DNA of 64,000 nt from Streptococcus sp. HMSC034E03 (GTDB taxonomy: Bacteria > Bacillota > Bacilli > Lactobacillales > Streptococcaceae): positions 1 through 64,000 of the forward strand of contig NZ_KV804969.1 in NCBI RefSeq assembly GCF_001811505.1, given 5' to 3'. Position 1 is the stretch's first letter; each line of letters starts with the position of its first letter. The notes beneath the pieces are model-generated. The model did not search any database and was not told where the DNA came from. It saw only the letters and a list, made by a program, of their open reading frames with translations. Made by a program: the position numbers and the translations under genes. This document shows, in pieces, positions 41,258 through 50,176 of this stretch.

Positions 41258-41684
41258 TCTTGGCAAAAAACGGTTAAAAAAAACAGTCATTTCTTATACA
41301 CTAATCACTATTTTCTTCTTTGCATTTTCTAGAATTTATGAAGCTTTTAGTTTTGGAGAAACTTCTGTTCATATGCACTATTTATTTGCAGCACCTCTTG
41401 TAGGGGGAATTCTACTAGCAATCTTTCTCAAGGTTCTCCCTCATTTCTCTCGTATTAGTCTAAATCTATGGAATTCGGCAGTAGCGATTATTACAGCGGG
41501 TACACTTTTCCGAGGAATTGTCAATCTTTCAGGACGCTCTACAACCTTGGATACACCCTACTGGTATGTTGGGATTGGTTTTGCAATACTAGCAATCATT
41601 ACTATCTTCATCAATCCAAACCTTTGGAAGAGTACTAGCAAAGTAACTAAAACGAAACGCAAAGAAGTCTATGGGCAGGCATAA
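41232..41684 (+). CDS. Small four-helix membrane protein, third gene of the GT2-GtrA set
   Basis: This 150-residue protein has four hydrophobic helices (for example ISYTLITIFFFAFSRIY and VGIGFAILAIITIFIN) and basic ends. The family is not recognised. The GTG at 41232 is chosen because GAAAGGGCGG precedes it by a few bases and the frame overlaps the previous gene by 26 bases, showing coupling. It may act with the GtrA protein in lipid-linked sugar transfer; that is inference from context. Confidence 0.75.
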   Translation: MTLSTSVTNLGKKRLKKTVISYTLITIFFFAFSRIYEAFSFGETSVHMHYLFAAPLVGGILLAIFLKVLPHFSRISLNLWNSAVAIITAGTLFRGIVNLSGRSTTLDTPYWYVGIGFAILAIITIFINPNLWKSTSKVTKTKRKEVYGQA

Positions 41685-41691
41685 TGTTATA

Positions 41692-41730
41692 AAAAAGTAG
41701 TCGTTCAGCTTATGTTCGACTACTTTTTAT
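41692..41730 (+). terminator. Terminator of the GT2-GtrA gene set
   Basis: AAAAAGTAGTCG and CGACTACTTTTT form a 12-base stem over a 13-base loop. Confidence 0.85.
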
Positions 41731-41897
41731 CGCCTTTTATTTCTAAAATATTGTAGAAATATTACAAGTTTCTTTCTAATTTTAAATAATACTTTCGTAT
41801 TTAAAATAATATTGTATAATAAAATGGATAATTAGCGTTTTTAATACAATATTTAAGAAAAACAAATCCCAAACTTGGTATTTATTAGGAGAAAAGA

Positions 41898-43919
41898 ATG
41901 AAAAAAGTATTGCTAGCAAGTACGGTTGCACTCTCTATGGCATGTGTTGCGAAAACGACTGTATACGCAGAGGAATCTCAAGCTACCAATAAAGTTCAAA
42001 CTTCTGAAAAGGCTACAGGAAGCCAAGCAGGAAATGACAATCTGAACCAACCTCAAAACAAGTCAGAAACAGTGGATTCTAAAGCTTCCCAAAAGCAAGA
42101 AACTACTATCTCCAAGGAGCAGTCTTCGACAGAAGTGGTTAACAAAGAAGGTTGGAAAAAAGAAAATAACCAATGGCGTTATTATGAGAATAATCAACCA
42201 GTTTCGAATTGGAAAAAAATAGCTGGTATTTGGTACTATTTCAATCAAGAAGGCATCATGCTTAGTAACACTTTCTTTAATGATTATATTTTGAATAATA
42301 GCGGTGCCTTAGCAGAATCTTCTTGGGTGAAAATTGACGACCAATGGTATTATGCCACTGAAGACGGGAAAGTTACTCGTAATACTTGGAAAAAGATAGC
42401 TGGGGTTTGGTATCGATTTGATGATAAAGGTATCATGTTAAGTCAGACCATTTACAACGATTATCTTATCAAGAGTAATGGTGCTATGGCAGAAAATGCT
42501 TGGGTAAAAATTGGTGATAAATGGTACTATGCCAATGAAGATGGGAAAATTACTCGTAATACTTGGAAAAAGATAGCTGGGGTTTGGTATCGATTTGGTG
42601 AATCAGGCACAATGTTAAGCAATGCTATTTATAATGATTATCTTCTTAAAAGTAGTGGTGCTATGGCGGAAAATGCCTGGGTGAAAATCGAAGATAAGTG
42701 GTATTATGCTACAGTATCCGGAAAAATTATTCGCGACAAGTGGGAGAAAATCAGCAGTTCATGGTACTATTTTAATAAAGATGGAGTCATGTTAAGTAAC
42801 CATTGGAAAGATAACTACTATCTCAAGGATAGTGGAACCATGGCTGAAAATGAATGGGTATTTGATAAGAAATACGATAGCTGGTTCTACCTCAAGTCGG
42901 ATGGTAGCTACGCTCAAAACCAATGGGTAGGCTCTTACTATCTAAAATCTGGTGGCTATATGGCTAAGAATGAATGGATTTTTGATAAGGACTATGATGC
43001 TTGGTATTACCTCAAAGAAGATGGAAGTTATGTTACTGGTGGTTTTAATATCAAAAATAAAGAGTACTTCTTCCAGAGTGATGGAAAGTGGATTCAAAGT
43101 CCAAAATATTTTAAGGTTAAACCAATCACAGCCTATATTTATAGCGAATCAGGAGATATTTTGAGTTATGTCAATCAGGGAAGTATTGTGAACTATGATA
43201 GCTCTAAAACCAAGGGTAATCGCCTAGCTGTTTCAATTTCAGGATTATCTGGTTATATGAATCAAAGCGATTTGACTTTAGTTGATGAAGGAAGCGAATT
43301 TATTCCTCATTATACTACTGACGGAAGATTCCTATATCATGAACTTTCTCCATACGCAAGTATCCGTGTAGCCCCTCATAGTTCGGCTATGACCATTGGT
43401 AAAAAGTATTATTCAGCTGATGGTATTAACTTTGACAACTTTACAGTTGAAAATCCTTTCTTATTTAGAGATTTAAGCAAACCAACTAATTATACAGCAG
43501 CAGAGTTGGATAAAATTTTCTCTATCATGAATATTCAAGGAAGTCGCTTAGCTGGAAAGGGAGCAATCTTTAAAGAAGCAGAAGAACGATATAAAATCAA
43601 TGCCCTCTATCTGATTGCCCATAGTGCTTTAGAAAGTTCGTGGGGACGAAGTCAGATTGCCAAGGATAAGAATAACTTCTTTGGTATCGCTGCCTATGAC
43701 ACATCGCCATATGACTCAGCTAAAAGCTTTGACAATGTCGATAAGGGTATCTTAGGTGCAGCTAAATGGATTCGTGAGAATTATTATAACGAAGGTAAAA
43801 CTTACCTTGGAAATAAAGCGTCAGGGATGAATGTTCTTTATGCATCAGATCCATACTGGGGAGAAAAAATCGCAAGTATCATGATGAGAATCAACAGTCA
43901 GCTTGGTGAAAAAGATTAA
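41898..43919 (+). CDS. lytB: Choline-binding endo-beta-N-acetylglucosaminidase, LytB-like
   Basis: This 673-residue secreted protein has a signal peptide (residues 1-25, ending VYAEE) and a Q/S/T/K-rich linker to about residue 80. Choline-binding repeats (W-x-Y-Y-F, GIML, W-x-K-I) run to about residue 390. A C-terminal region follows with an SH3-like part and a GH73 domain. The likely catalytic glutamate is Glu579 in AHSALESSWGRSQI. Pneumococcal LytB has this order and acts at the cell poles to separate daughter cells. The N-terminal repeats precede the enzyme, as in LytB and unlike LytA. Whether this is the orthologue or a paralogue is unsure. Confidence 0.87.
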   Translation: MKKVLLASTVALSMACVAKTTVYAEESQATNKVQTSEKATGSQAGNDNLNQPQNKSETVDSKASQKQETTISKEQSSTEVVNKEGWKKENNQWRYYENNQPVSNWKKIAGIWYYFNQEGIMLSNTFFNDYILNNSGALAESSWVKIDDQWYYATEDGKVTRNTWKKIAGVWYRFDDKGIMLSQTIYNDYLIKSNGAMAENAWVKIGDKWYYANEDGKITRNTWKKIAGVWYRFGESGTMLSNAIYNDYLLKSSGAMAENAWVKIEDKWYYATVSGKIIRDKWEKISSSWYYFNKDGVMLSNHWKDNYYLKDSGTMAENEWVFDKKYDSWFYLKSDGSYAQNQWVGSYYLKSGGYMAKNEWIFDKDYDAWYYLKEDGSYVTGGFNIKNKEYFFQSDGKWIQSPKYFKVKPITAYIYSESGDILSYVNQGSIVNYDSSKTKGNRLAVSISGLSGYMNQSDLTLVDEGSEFIPHYTTDGRFLYHELSPYASIRVAPHSSAMTIGKKYYSADGINFDNFTVENPFLFRDLSKPTNYTAAELDKIFSIMNIQGSRLAGKGAIFKEAEERYKINALYLIAHSALESSWGRSQIAKDKNNFFGIAAYDTSPYDSAKSFDNVDKGILGAAKWIRENYYNEGKTYLGNKASGMNVLYASDPYWGEKIASIMMRINSQLGEKD

Positions 43920-43929
43920 AAATCATTAC

Positions 43930-43963
43930 AATCGATAACGACTGCAAAGTGGTTATCGATTTT
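43930..43963 (+). terminator. Terminator of the LytB-like gene
   Basis: AATCGATAAC and GTTATCGATT form a perfect 10-base stem over a 12-base loop, then TT. Confidence 0.8.
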
Positions 43964-43995
43964 GCATATCAAGAGAAAATCGAGGAATTTCTTTT

Positions 43996-44324
43996 ATGAA
44001 ATTGAATTTTGAACATATACAATAAATCTAAACCACTTAGGGATTAATGCATACGCTTATAGCTACTCAGTTATAACAGACTTACTTGCTATTGTCCAAG
44101 CGAATAATCTGACCATATTAGGTGGAGATGTGTTTTGCTACAAAAATGCTCAATTGACACATACTTATGACAATTGGCATTATGAGAAACAAGATCCAAC
44201 TAGCGATTGTAGCAAATCCATTCCTCAAACAGAAAAGTATATAAAGCATTATGTAAAAAATCATGGTGAACACTATTATTTTTCAATCGTTTTAGAGGAA
44301 GGAATAAAAAAACCAATAGACTGA
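43996..44324 (+). pseudogene. Immunity-protein-like gene (Imm40 type), frameshifted
   Basis: A frame from 44040 reads GINAYAYSYSVITDLLAIVQ, then NNLTILGGDVFCYKN and THTYDNWHYEKQD to a TGA at 44324. This resembles Imm40-type immunity proteins of polymorphic toxin systems, which share an LGGDV segment followed by a tyrosine/tryptophan motif. The natural start, ATG at 43996 (MKLNFEHI), is in another frame with stops between, so the N-terminus is broken. Translation from an internal ATG at 44130 would give only 64 residues. No toxin gene is adjacent. The family match is from memory. Confidence 0.55.
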
Positions 44325-44457
44325 ATAGAGAGTCAAATAGGAGAAATCATGATATAATAAAGGTTAGTGATTTATTTTTAGAAAAAAAGCTATCTATTGC
44401 TTACTCGAGAAAATAAAAAAATAGATAAAATCCAAACTGAGAAAGGAATTTTACATT

Positions 44458-45309
44458 ATGGCAACTATTCAATGGTTTCCTGGGCATATGTCTAAAGCGC
44501 GTCGTCAGGTCCAGGAAAATTTAAAATTTGTTGATTTTGTGACAGTTTTAGTTGATGCACGTTTACCCTTGTCAAGTCAAAATCCGATGCTGACTAAAAT
44601 CATCGGAGATAAACCAAGACTATTGATTTTGAACAAGGCAGATCTTGCAGACCCAGTATTAACAAAAGAATGGCGTCAGCATTTTGAATCACAAGGCATT
44701 CAAACACTGGCAATCAATTCTAAAGAGCAAATTACAGTTAAAGTCGTTACAGATGCCGCCAAGAAACTCATGGCAGATAAAATCGCTCGTCAAAAGGAAC
44801 GTGGGATTCAAATCGAAACCTTACGTACCATGATAATCGGGATTCCAAACGCTGGTAAATCAACCCTGATGAACCGTTTGGCAGGTAAGAAAATTGCTGT
44901 AGTTGGTAACAAGCCAGGTGTGACAAAAGGCCAACAATGGCTCAAAACAAATAAGGATTTGGAAATATTGGATACTCCAGGGATTCTCTGGCCAAAATTT
45001 GAAGATGAAACTGTCGCCCTTAAACTTGCTCTTACCGGAGCGATCAAGGATCAATTGCTTCCAATGGATGAAGTGACGATCTTCGGGCTTAATTACTTTA
45101 AAACACATTACCCTGATAAGCTTCAAGAACGTTTTAAACAAATGAATCTGGACGATGAAGCTCCTGAAATTATCATGGACATGACTCGTATCCTTGGTTT
45201 CCGTGATGATTATGATCGCTTTTACAATCTCTTCGTCAAAGAAGTTCGTGATGGAAAACTAGGTAACTATACATTAGATACATTGGAAGACCTCAATGGC
45301 AACGATTAA
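44458..45309 (+). CDS. rbgA: Ribosome biogenesis GTPase RbgA (YlqF)
   Basis: RbgA (283 residues) is a circularly permuted GTPase that completes the 50S subunit. G-motifs appear in permuted order: G4 [11 protein letters not shown]5 AINSK, then G1 [18 protein letters not shown] and G3 [12 protein letters not shown]. The N-terminal [14 protein letters not shown] is the family signature. The start follows AGAAAGGAATTTT. It overlaps rnhB by 14 bases. Confidence 0.96.
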   Translation: MATIQWFPGHMSKARRQVQENLKFVDFVTVLVDARLPLSSQNPMLTKIIGDKPRLLILNKADLADPVLTKEWRQHFESQGIQTLAINSKEQITVKVVTDAAKKLMADKIARQKERGIQIETLRTMIIGIPNAGKSTLMNRLAGKKIAVVGNKPGVTKGQQWLKTNKDLEILDTPGILWPKFEDETVALKLALTGAIKDQLLPMDEVTIFGLNYFKTHYPDKLQERFKQMNLDDEAPEIIMDMTRILGFRDDYDRFYNLFVKEVRDGKLGNYTLDTLEDLNGND

Positions 45310-46075
45310 AGAAATAAAAGAAGAATTAGCAAAGATAACTGAACTTGAAAGTCCCTTGTTTAAGGAATTCGAAAAAGATTCTCGTTCAGGTGTCCAAAAA
45401 GAAATTCAAAAGCGGAAAAAAGCCCTTCAAGCTGAAATTGATGAAAATCTGCGCTTAGAAGGCATGTTAGCTTACGAAAAAGAGCTTTATGCACAAGGGA
45501 TTAGCTTAATTGCAGGTGTAGATGAAGTTGGACGTGGTCCTTTAGCTGGACCTGTTGTTGCTGCAGCAGTCATTCTTCCCCAAAATTGTAAGATTAAAGG
45601 CTTAAATGACAGTAAGAAGATTCCTAAGAAAAAACACGAGGAGATTTTTCAGGCTGTCAAAGATAATGCCCTAGCAATCGGTATTGGGATTATGGACAAT
45701 CAAGTCATTGATCAAGTCAATATCTACGAAGCGACGAAACTAGCCATGAAAGAAGCTATTTATCAGCTTGAGCCTCAACCAGAGCACCTCTTGATTGATG
45801 CTATGAAGTTGGACTTGCCGATTTCTCAGACATCCATCATCAAAGGAGATGCCAACTCCTTATCTATTGCAGCAGCATCGATTATAGCTAAAGTTACCAG
45901 AGATAAGATCATGGCTAACTATGACCAAGAATTTCCAGGCTATGATTTTGCTCAAAATGCTGGCTATGGAACTGCTAAGCATCTAGAAGGAATTGAAAAG
46001 CACGGTGTCACACCTATTCATCGCACCAGTTTTGAACCGATTAAAACGATCGTTCCAGAAACTAGTAAAAGATAA
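45296..46075 (+). CDS. rnhB: Ribonuclease HII
   Basis: RNase HII (259 residues) removes ribonucleotides from DNA and RNA primers. The catalytic [13 protein letters not shown] (DExGRG) and [11 protein letters not shown] aspartates are visible, with [21 protein letters not shown] following. The N-terminal 70 residues are a basic helical extension common in Firmicutes RnhB. It overlaps rbgA, so the two are co-translated. Confidence 0.96.
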   Translation: MATIKEIKEELAKITELESPLFKEFEKDSRSGVQKEIQKRKKALQAEIDENLRLEGMLAYEKELYAQGISLIAGVDEVGRGPLAGPVVAAAVILPQNCKIKGLNDSKKIPKKKHEEIFQAVKDNALAIGIGIMDNQVIDQVNIYEATKLAMKEAIYQLEPQPEHLLIDAMKLDLPISQTSIIKGDANSLSIAAASIIAKVTRDKIMANYDQEFPGYDFAQNAGYGTAKHLEGIEKHGVTPIHRTSFEPIKTIVPETSKR

Positions 46076-46090
46076 TTAAAGGAGAGAATT

Positions 46091-47641
46091 ATGGAGGAAC
46101 AGAAGGAAATACTTAGTTCCAAGAAAGAATTTGCCTTCGCGTCCAGTACGATCTTAGCTCAAGTAGGGCGAGGTATTATTGTTGGATTAGTCGTAGGACT
46201 TATTGTAGGATCATTTCGATTTTTGATCGAAAAAGGCTTTCATATCGTTCAAGGATTTTATCAAGACCAAGAGAATCTGATACGGAATCTATTGATCATT
46301 TTATTGTTTTATATCCTCATTTGCTTACTTAGCGCCAAATTAACACGTTCAGAAAAAGATATCAAAGGTTCTGGTATTCCTCAAGTTGAAGCGGAGTTAA
46401 AAGGTCTCATGTCTCTCAATTGGTGGAGTATCCTCTGGAAGAAATACATTCTAGGTATTTTGGCCATTGCGAGTGGGCTTATGCTCGGTCGTGAAGGTCC
46501 CAGTATTCAGCTAGGTGCCGCTGGAGGAAAAGGAATTGCTAAATGGCTCAAGTCTAGCCCTGTTGAGGAGCGTTCTTTGATTGCTAGTGGAGCTGCTGCT
46601 GGACTTGCTGCAGCCTTTAATGCACCGATTGCGGGGTTATTATTTGTAGTAGAAGAAGTCTATCACCATTTTTCACGATTCTTTTGGGTTTCTACCTTGG
46701 CTGCTAGTCTAGTAGCAAACTTTGTTTCCCTTCTCATCTTTGGCTTAACACCTGTACTTGATATGCCGGACAATATCCCTCTCATGAACTTGAGCCAATA
46801 TTGGATTTATCTGGTTATGGGGATTTTTCTTGGAGTTTCTGGATATCTATATGAGCAAGCCGTTCTTAACGTTGGAAAAGTATATGATTGGATTGGTCAA
46901 AAGATTCATCTGGATAAGGCCTATTATCCTATTCTAGCCTTTCTTCTTATCATTCCAGTAGGAATTTTCCTGCCACAGATACTTGGTGGAGGCAATCAGG
47001 TTGTCTTATCCTTAACAGAACAGGATTTTAGCTTCCAAATTCTCTTAATTTACTTCATCATTCGCTTTATCTGGAGTATGATCAGTTATGGTAGTGGACT
47101 GCCAGGTGGTATTTTCTTGCCAATTTTAGCTTTAGGATCCTTACTTGGTGCCCTGGTAGGTGTTATTTGTGTCAATCTTGGCCTCGTTACACAGCAGCAA
47201 TTCCCTATCTTTGTGATTCTTGGAATGAGCGGGTATTTTGGGGCTATCTCAAAAGCACCTTTGACAGCTATGATTCTTGTAACTGAGATGGTCGGTGATA
47301 TCCGAAATCTCATGCCTTTAGGTATGGTGACCCTAGTTGCCTATATTGTTATGGATCTGCTCAAAGGGGCGCCTGTCTATGAAGCCATGCTGGAGAAAAT
47401 GTTACCAGAAACCGCAAGTGACGATGGTGAAGTTACTCTTATTGAAATCCCAGTTTCTGATAAGATAGCTGGTAAGCAAGTACATGAACTCAATTTACCA
47501 CACAATGTGCTCATCACAACCCAGGTACATAATGGTAAGAGTAAGACAGTTAATGGATCTACAAGGATGTATCTAGGTGATATGATTCATCTCGTAATTC
47601 CAAAAAGTGAAATTGGAAAAGTGAAAGATTTGTTGTTGTAG
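46091..47641 (+). CDS. CLC-family chloride transporter with a C-terminal RCK domain
   Basis: This 516-residue protein has the CLC signature motifs GSGIPQVE, GREGPSIQLGAAGG (gating glutamate in GREGP) and GGIFLPILALGSLLG. A double glutamate in LLFVVEEVYHHF matches the internal proton glutamate of the H+/Cl- exchanger ClcA, so exchange is more likely than a channel. Residues 445-516 form a TrkA-C type domain (VSDKIAGKQVHELN, LGDMIHLVIPKSE). It follows rnhB by 15 bases with a GGAGAG ribosome-binding site. Confidence 0.92.
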   Translation: MEEQKEILSSKKEFAFASSTILAQVGRGIIVGLVVGLIVGSFRFLIEKGFHIVQGFYQDQENLIRNLLIILLFYILICLLSAKLTRSEKDIKGSGIPQVEAELKGLMSLNWWSILWKKYILGILAIASGLMLGREGPSIQLGAAGGKGIAKWLKSSPVEERSLIASGAAAGLAAAFNAPIAGLLFVVEEVYHHFSRFFWVSTLAASLVANFVSLLIFGLTPVLDMPDNIPLMNLSQYWIYLVMGIFLGVSGYLYEQAVLNVGKVYDWIGQKIHLDKAYYPILAFLLIIPVGIFLPQILGGGNQVVLSLTEQDFSFQILLIYFIIRFIWSMISYGSGLPGGIFLPILALGSLLGALVGVICVNLGLVTQQQFPIFVILGMSGYFGAISKAPLTAMILVTEMVGDIRNLMPLGMVTLVAYIVMDLLKGAPVYEAMLEKMLPETASDDGEVTLIEIPVSDKIAGKQVHELNLPHNVLITTQVHNGKSKTVNGSTRMYLGDMIHLVIPKSEIGKVKDLLL

Positions 47642-47653
47642 GAAAACGAGTTT

Positions 47654-47671
47654 ACATAATTTATGTTATGT
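47654..47671. repeat. 18-bp palindrome ACATAA-TTTATG-TTATGT, copy 2
   Basis: The motif begins 12 bases after the CLC stop codon and is flanked by CGAG and CTCG, which extend the symmetry. Confidence 0.6.
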
Positions 47672-47729
47672 CTCGCATATAGTTGGTCTAAAATTAGTAA
47701 TTAAAATGATAGACCGAGTCATATGAATC

Positions 47730-47764
47730 AAAACTCGATTCCTAAATAATGGTATCGAGTTTTT
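47730..47764 (+). terminator. Terminator after the CLC transporter gene
   Basis: AAAACTCGAT and ATCGAGTTTT make a perfect 10-base stem over a 14-base loop, then T. Confidence 0.75.
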
Positions 47765-47909
47765 ATAATTTATTCTAATAAACTTAAACTGTAGAAGCTT
47801 TAGAAATTTTTGAAGTCAATAAATTAATGATCAATAATTCACTTAGCGAATCTAGACGTTTTTTAGTATTGTATAGCTTATTTGAACATTCCTAAATATT
47901 CTCTATAAC

Positions 47910-47941
47910 ATCTTTCCGAAAAACTATAATTTTCTTGAAAA
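47910..47941. other. Chromosome dimer resolution site, streptococcal dif (difSL type)
   Basis: The 32-base segment reads ATCTTTCCGAAAAACT then ATAATTTTCTTGAAAA: two unequal half-sites around a short AT centre, as in the difSL site used by the single recombinase XerS in Lactococcus and Streptococcus. It is directly upstream of xerS, its usual place, and at the point where gene directions converge. Confidence 0.88.
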
Positions 47942-47963
47942 ATATAACTAGCTATGCTATACT
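47935..47963 (+). promoter_or_regulatory. Promoter of xerS, overlapping dif
   Basis: TTGAAA (47935-47940), a 17-base spacer and TATACT (47958-47963) preceded by TGC, an extended -10. The -35 lies inside the right half of dif. Confidence 0.75.
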
Positions 47964-47990
47964 ACTAGTATAGAATATTTGGAGAAAAAC

Positions 47991-49061
47991 ATGAAACGCG
48001 AGATCTTATTAGAACGGATTGATAAACTCAAACAAGTTATGCCCTGGTACGTTCTGGAATACTACCAATCAAAATTGGCCGTTCCCTACAGTTTTACGAC
48101 ATTGTACGAATACTTAAAGGAATACGATCGATTTTTCACCTGGGTTTTGGAATCTGGTATATCGGATGCTGATACTATGGCAAATATTCCTTTGGATGTT
48201 CTGGAGAACATGACCAAGAAAGACATGGAATCTTTTATTCTTTACTTACGTGAACGTCCTTTGCTTAATGCTAATACAACTAAAAATGGTGTCTCCCAAA
48301 CAACCATTAACCGTACTTTATCAGCTCTTTCTAGTCTTTATAAGTATTTAACTGAGGAAGTTGAAAACGAGCAAGGGGAACCTTATTTCTATCGTAATGT
48401 CATGAAGAAGGTTGCTACCAAGAAAAAGAAAGAAACCTTGGCTGCACGGGCTGAGAATATCAAGCAAAAACTCTTTTTAGGTGATGAAACAGAAGGTTTT
48501 CTGACTTATATCGACCAAGAGTACCCACAACAACTCTCAAATCGTGCTCTATCATCGTTTAAAAAAAATAAGGAACGTGATTTGGCCATTATCGCCCTTC
48601 TCTTGGCATCTGGTGTCCGTTTATCTGAAGCTGTTAACCTAGACCTTCGTGACCTCAATCTTAAGATGATGGTCATTGACGTCACTCGAAAAGGTGGGAA
48701 ACGCGATTCGGTAAATGTAGCCGCCTTTGCTAAGCCTTATCTGGAGCAATATCTTGCTATTCGAGACAAACGTTATAAGACAGAAAGGACTGATACAGCT
48801 CTCTTTCTGACCTTGTATCGAGGTGTTCCAAACCGTATCGATACTTCTAGTGTTGAAAAGATGGTGGCCAAGTATTCGGAAGACTTTAAAGTCCGCGTAA
48901 CTCCCCACAAACTACGCCATACGCTTGCAACACGTCTATATGATGCAACCAAATCACAAGTTTTGGTAAGTCATCAACTTGGACATGCAAGCACACAAGT
49001 AACTGACTTGTATACACATATCGTTAATGATGAGCAGAAAAATGCCTTGGATAGTTTATAA
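47991..49061 (+). CDS. xerS: Tyrosine recombinase XerS
   Basis: XerS (356 residues) resolves chromosome dimers at dif with help from FtsK. The SAM-like N-terminal domain begins [21 protein letters not shown]. Catalytic residues are in [13 protein letters not shown] (Arg), [14 protein letters not shown] (His-x-x-Arg), [16 protein letters not shown] (His and nucleophile Tyr). The ATG at 47991 follows GGAGAAAAAC; an in-frame TTG at 47979 overlaps that site and is rejected. Confidence 0.97.
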   Translation: MKREILLERIDKLKQVMPWYVLEYYQSKLAVPYSFTTLYEYLKEYDRFFTWVLESGISDADTMANIPLDVLENMTKKDMESFILYLRERPLLNANTTKNGVSQTTINRTLSALSSLYKYLTEEVENEQGEPYFYRNVMKKVATKKKKETLAARAENIKQKLFLGDETEGFLTYIDQEYPQQLSNRALSSFKKNKERDLAIIALLLASGVRLSEAVNLDLRDLNLKMMVIDVTRKGGKRDSVNVAAFAKPYLEQYLAIRDKRYKTERTDTALFLTLYRGVPNRIDTSSVEKMVAKYSEDFKVRVTPHKLRHTLATRLYDATKSQVLVSHQLGHASTQVTDLYTHIVNDEQKNALDSL

Positions 49062-49064
49062 GAT

Positions 49065-49082
49065 ACATAATATAAATTATGT
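49065..49082. repeat. 18-bp palindrome, copy 3 (inverted orientation)
   Basis: ACATAA-TATAAA-TTATGT; read on the minus strand the core is TTTATA. It starts 4 bases past the xerS stop codon. Confidence 0.6.
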
Positions 49083-49095
49083 ACATAATTCTTGC

Positions 49096-49130
49096 AAAAA
49101 AGAAGCTGGGAAAAACCAACTTCTTTTTTT
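49096..49130. terminator. Bidirectional terminator between xerS and lplA
   Basis: AAAAAAGAAG(C)TGG pairs with CCAACTTCTTTTTT over a short A-rich loop; T runs occur on both strands. Confidence 0.8.
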
Positions 49131-50118
49131 ATTCAACAACAGCTTCAGCAATTTCTTCTGCAGTTATTCCTGCGAAGTAACGGCCTAAGTTAATGGTTTC
49201 TAGGGCTTTAAGAACGTCTTCGCGTTCGTATTTGACACCACGAAGGACATCTTCTACAGCTGCTACATCTTCGATACCGAAGAAGTCACCATAAATCTTA
49301 ATGTCTTGAATTTTTGACTCAATAACATTCGCAAAGATTTCAACTTTACCGCTTGGGAATTTAGTTCCACGACGGACATTGTATTCAGGTGATTTCCCAT
49401 AGTTCCAGTCCCAAGTTCCAAACTTAGTTTCTTTGATACGATTGATTTCAGCCAATTCTTTCTCAGAAAAAACGTATTCAGTCATCTCAGGGTATTCTTT
49501 TTTCATGTATTCCAAGAGTAAATCACGGAATTCTTCAACAGTGATCTTTTCTGGCAACTCATCGATAATATTAGTTACTCGAGCACGGACTGATTTAACC
49601 CCTTTTGATTCAAACTTATCTTTAGACACTTTAAGTGCGTTAGCTAGGACTGACAAATCCACGTCAAAGAGAAGACAACCATGGTGCATGATACGTCCGT
49701 TGATATAGGCTTGCGCATTTCCACAGAATTTCTTACCATCGATTTCCAAGTCATTACGACCTGTAAATTCAGCTTTAACACCAAGTTCAGCCAAGGTATT
49801 GATTACCGGAGTAGAGAAGCTCTTGAAGTCAAAGGCCTTGTTTTCATCTTCTTTTGAAATGATGGTATAGTTAAGGTTGTTCAAATCATGGTAAACAGCT
49901 CCACCACCACTGATCCGACGGACTACTTCAATACCGTTATCGCGTACATAATCACGATTGATTTCTTCGATAGTGTTCTGGTGACGACCGACAATGATAG
50001 ATGGTTTATTAATCCAAAGAAGGAAGATTTGATCCTCATCCAAAAGGTGTTTAAAGGCATATTCTTCCAAGGCGATATTAAAAGCAGTGTCGTTTGAATG
50101 ATTGATAATGTATTTCAT
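49129..50118 (-). CDS. lplA: Lipoate--protein ligase
   Basis: LplA (329 residues) attaches scavenged lipoate to lipoyl domains. The catalytic core has VGRHQNTIEEIN, the RRISGGGAVYHDLNN motif and the substrate lysine region GRNDLEIDGKKFCGNA. A C-terminal accessory domain follows (from about residue 245). It is the last gene of the dehydrogenase cluster and presumably modifies Lys43 on the E3-borne lipoyl domain. Streptococci lack de novo lipoate synthesis, so scavenging is expected. Confidence 0.95.
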   Translation of the reverse strand: MKYIINHSNDTAFNIALEEYAFKHLLDEDQIFLLWINKPSIIVGRHQNTIEEINRDYVRDNGIEVVRRISGGGAVYHDLNNLNYTIISKEDENKAFDFKSFSTPVINTLAELGVKAEFTGRNDLEIDGKKFCGNAQAYINGRIMHHGCLLFDVDLSVLANALKVSKDKFESKGVKSVRARVTNIIDELPEKITVEEFRDLLLEYMKKEYPEMTEYVFSEKELAEINRIKETKFGTWDWNYGKSPEYNVRRGTKFPSGKVEIFANVIESKIQDIKIYGDFFGIEDVAAVEDVLRGVKYEREDVLKALETINLGRYFAGITAEEIAEAVVE

Positions 50119-50176
50119 AAGATACCTTCTAATACGATAGAGACTGGAAAATAATTCCAGTCTAGTCTATCTATTT

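Noticed and set aside
42160-43070. Tandem repeats that could suggest a CRISPR array
   Set aside because: The repeats are in-frame choline-binding units of a secreted protein with diverged copies and a codon-length period, not identical repeats with unique spacers.
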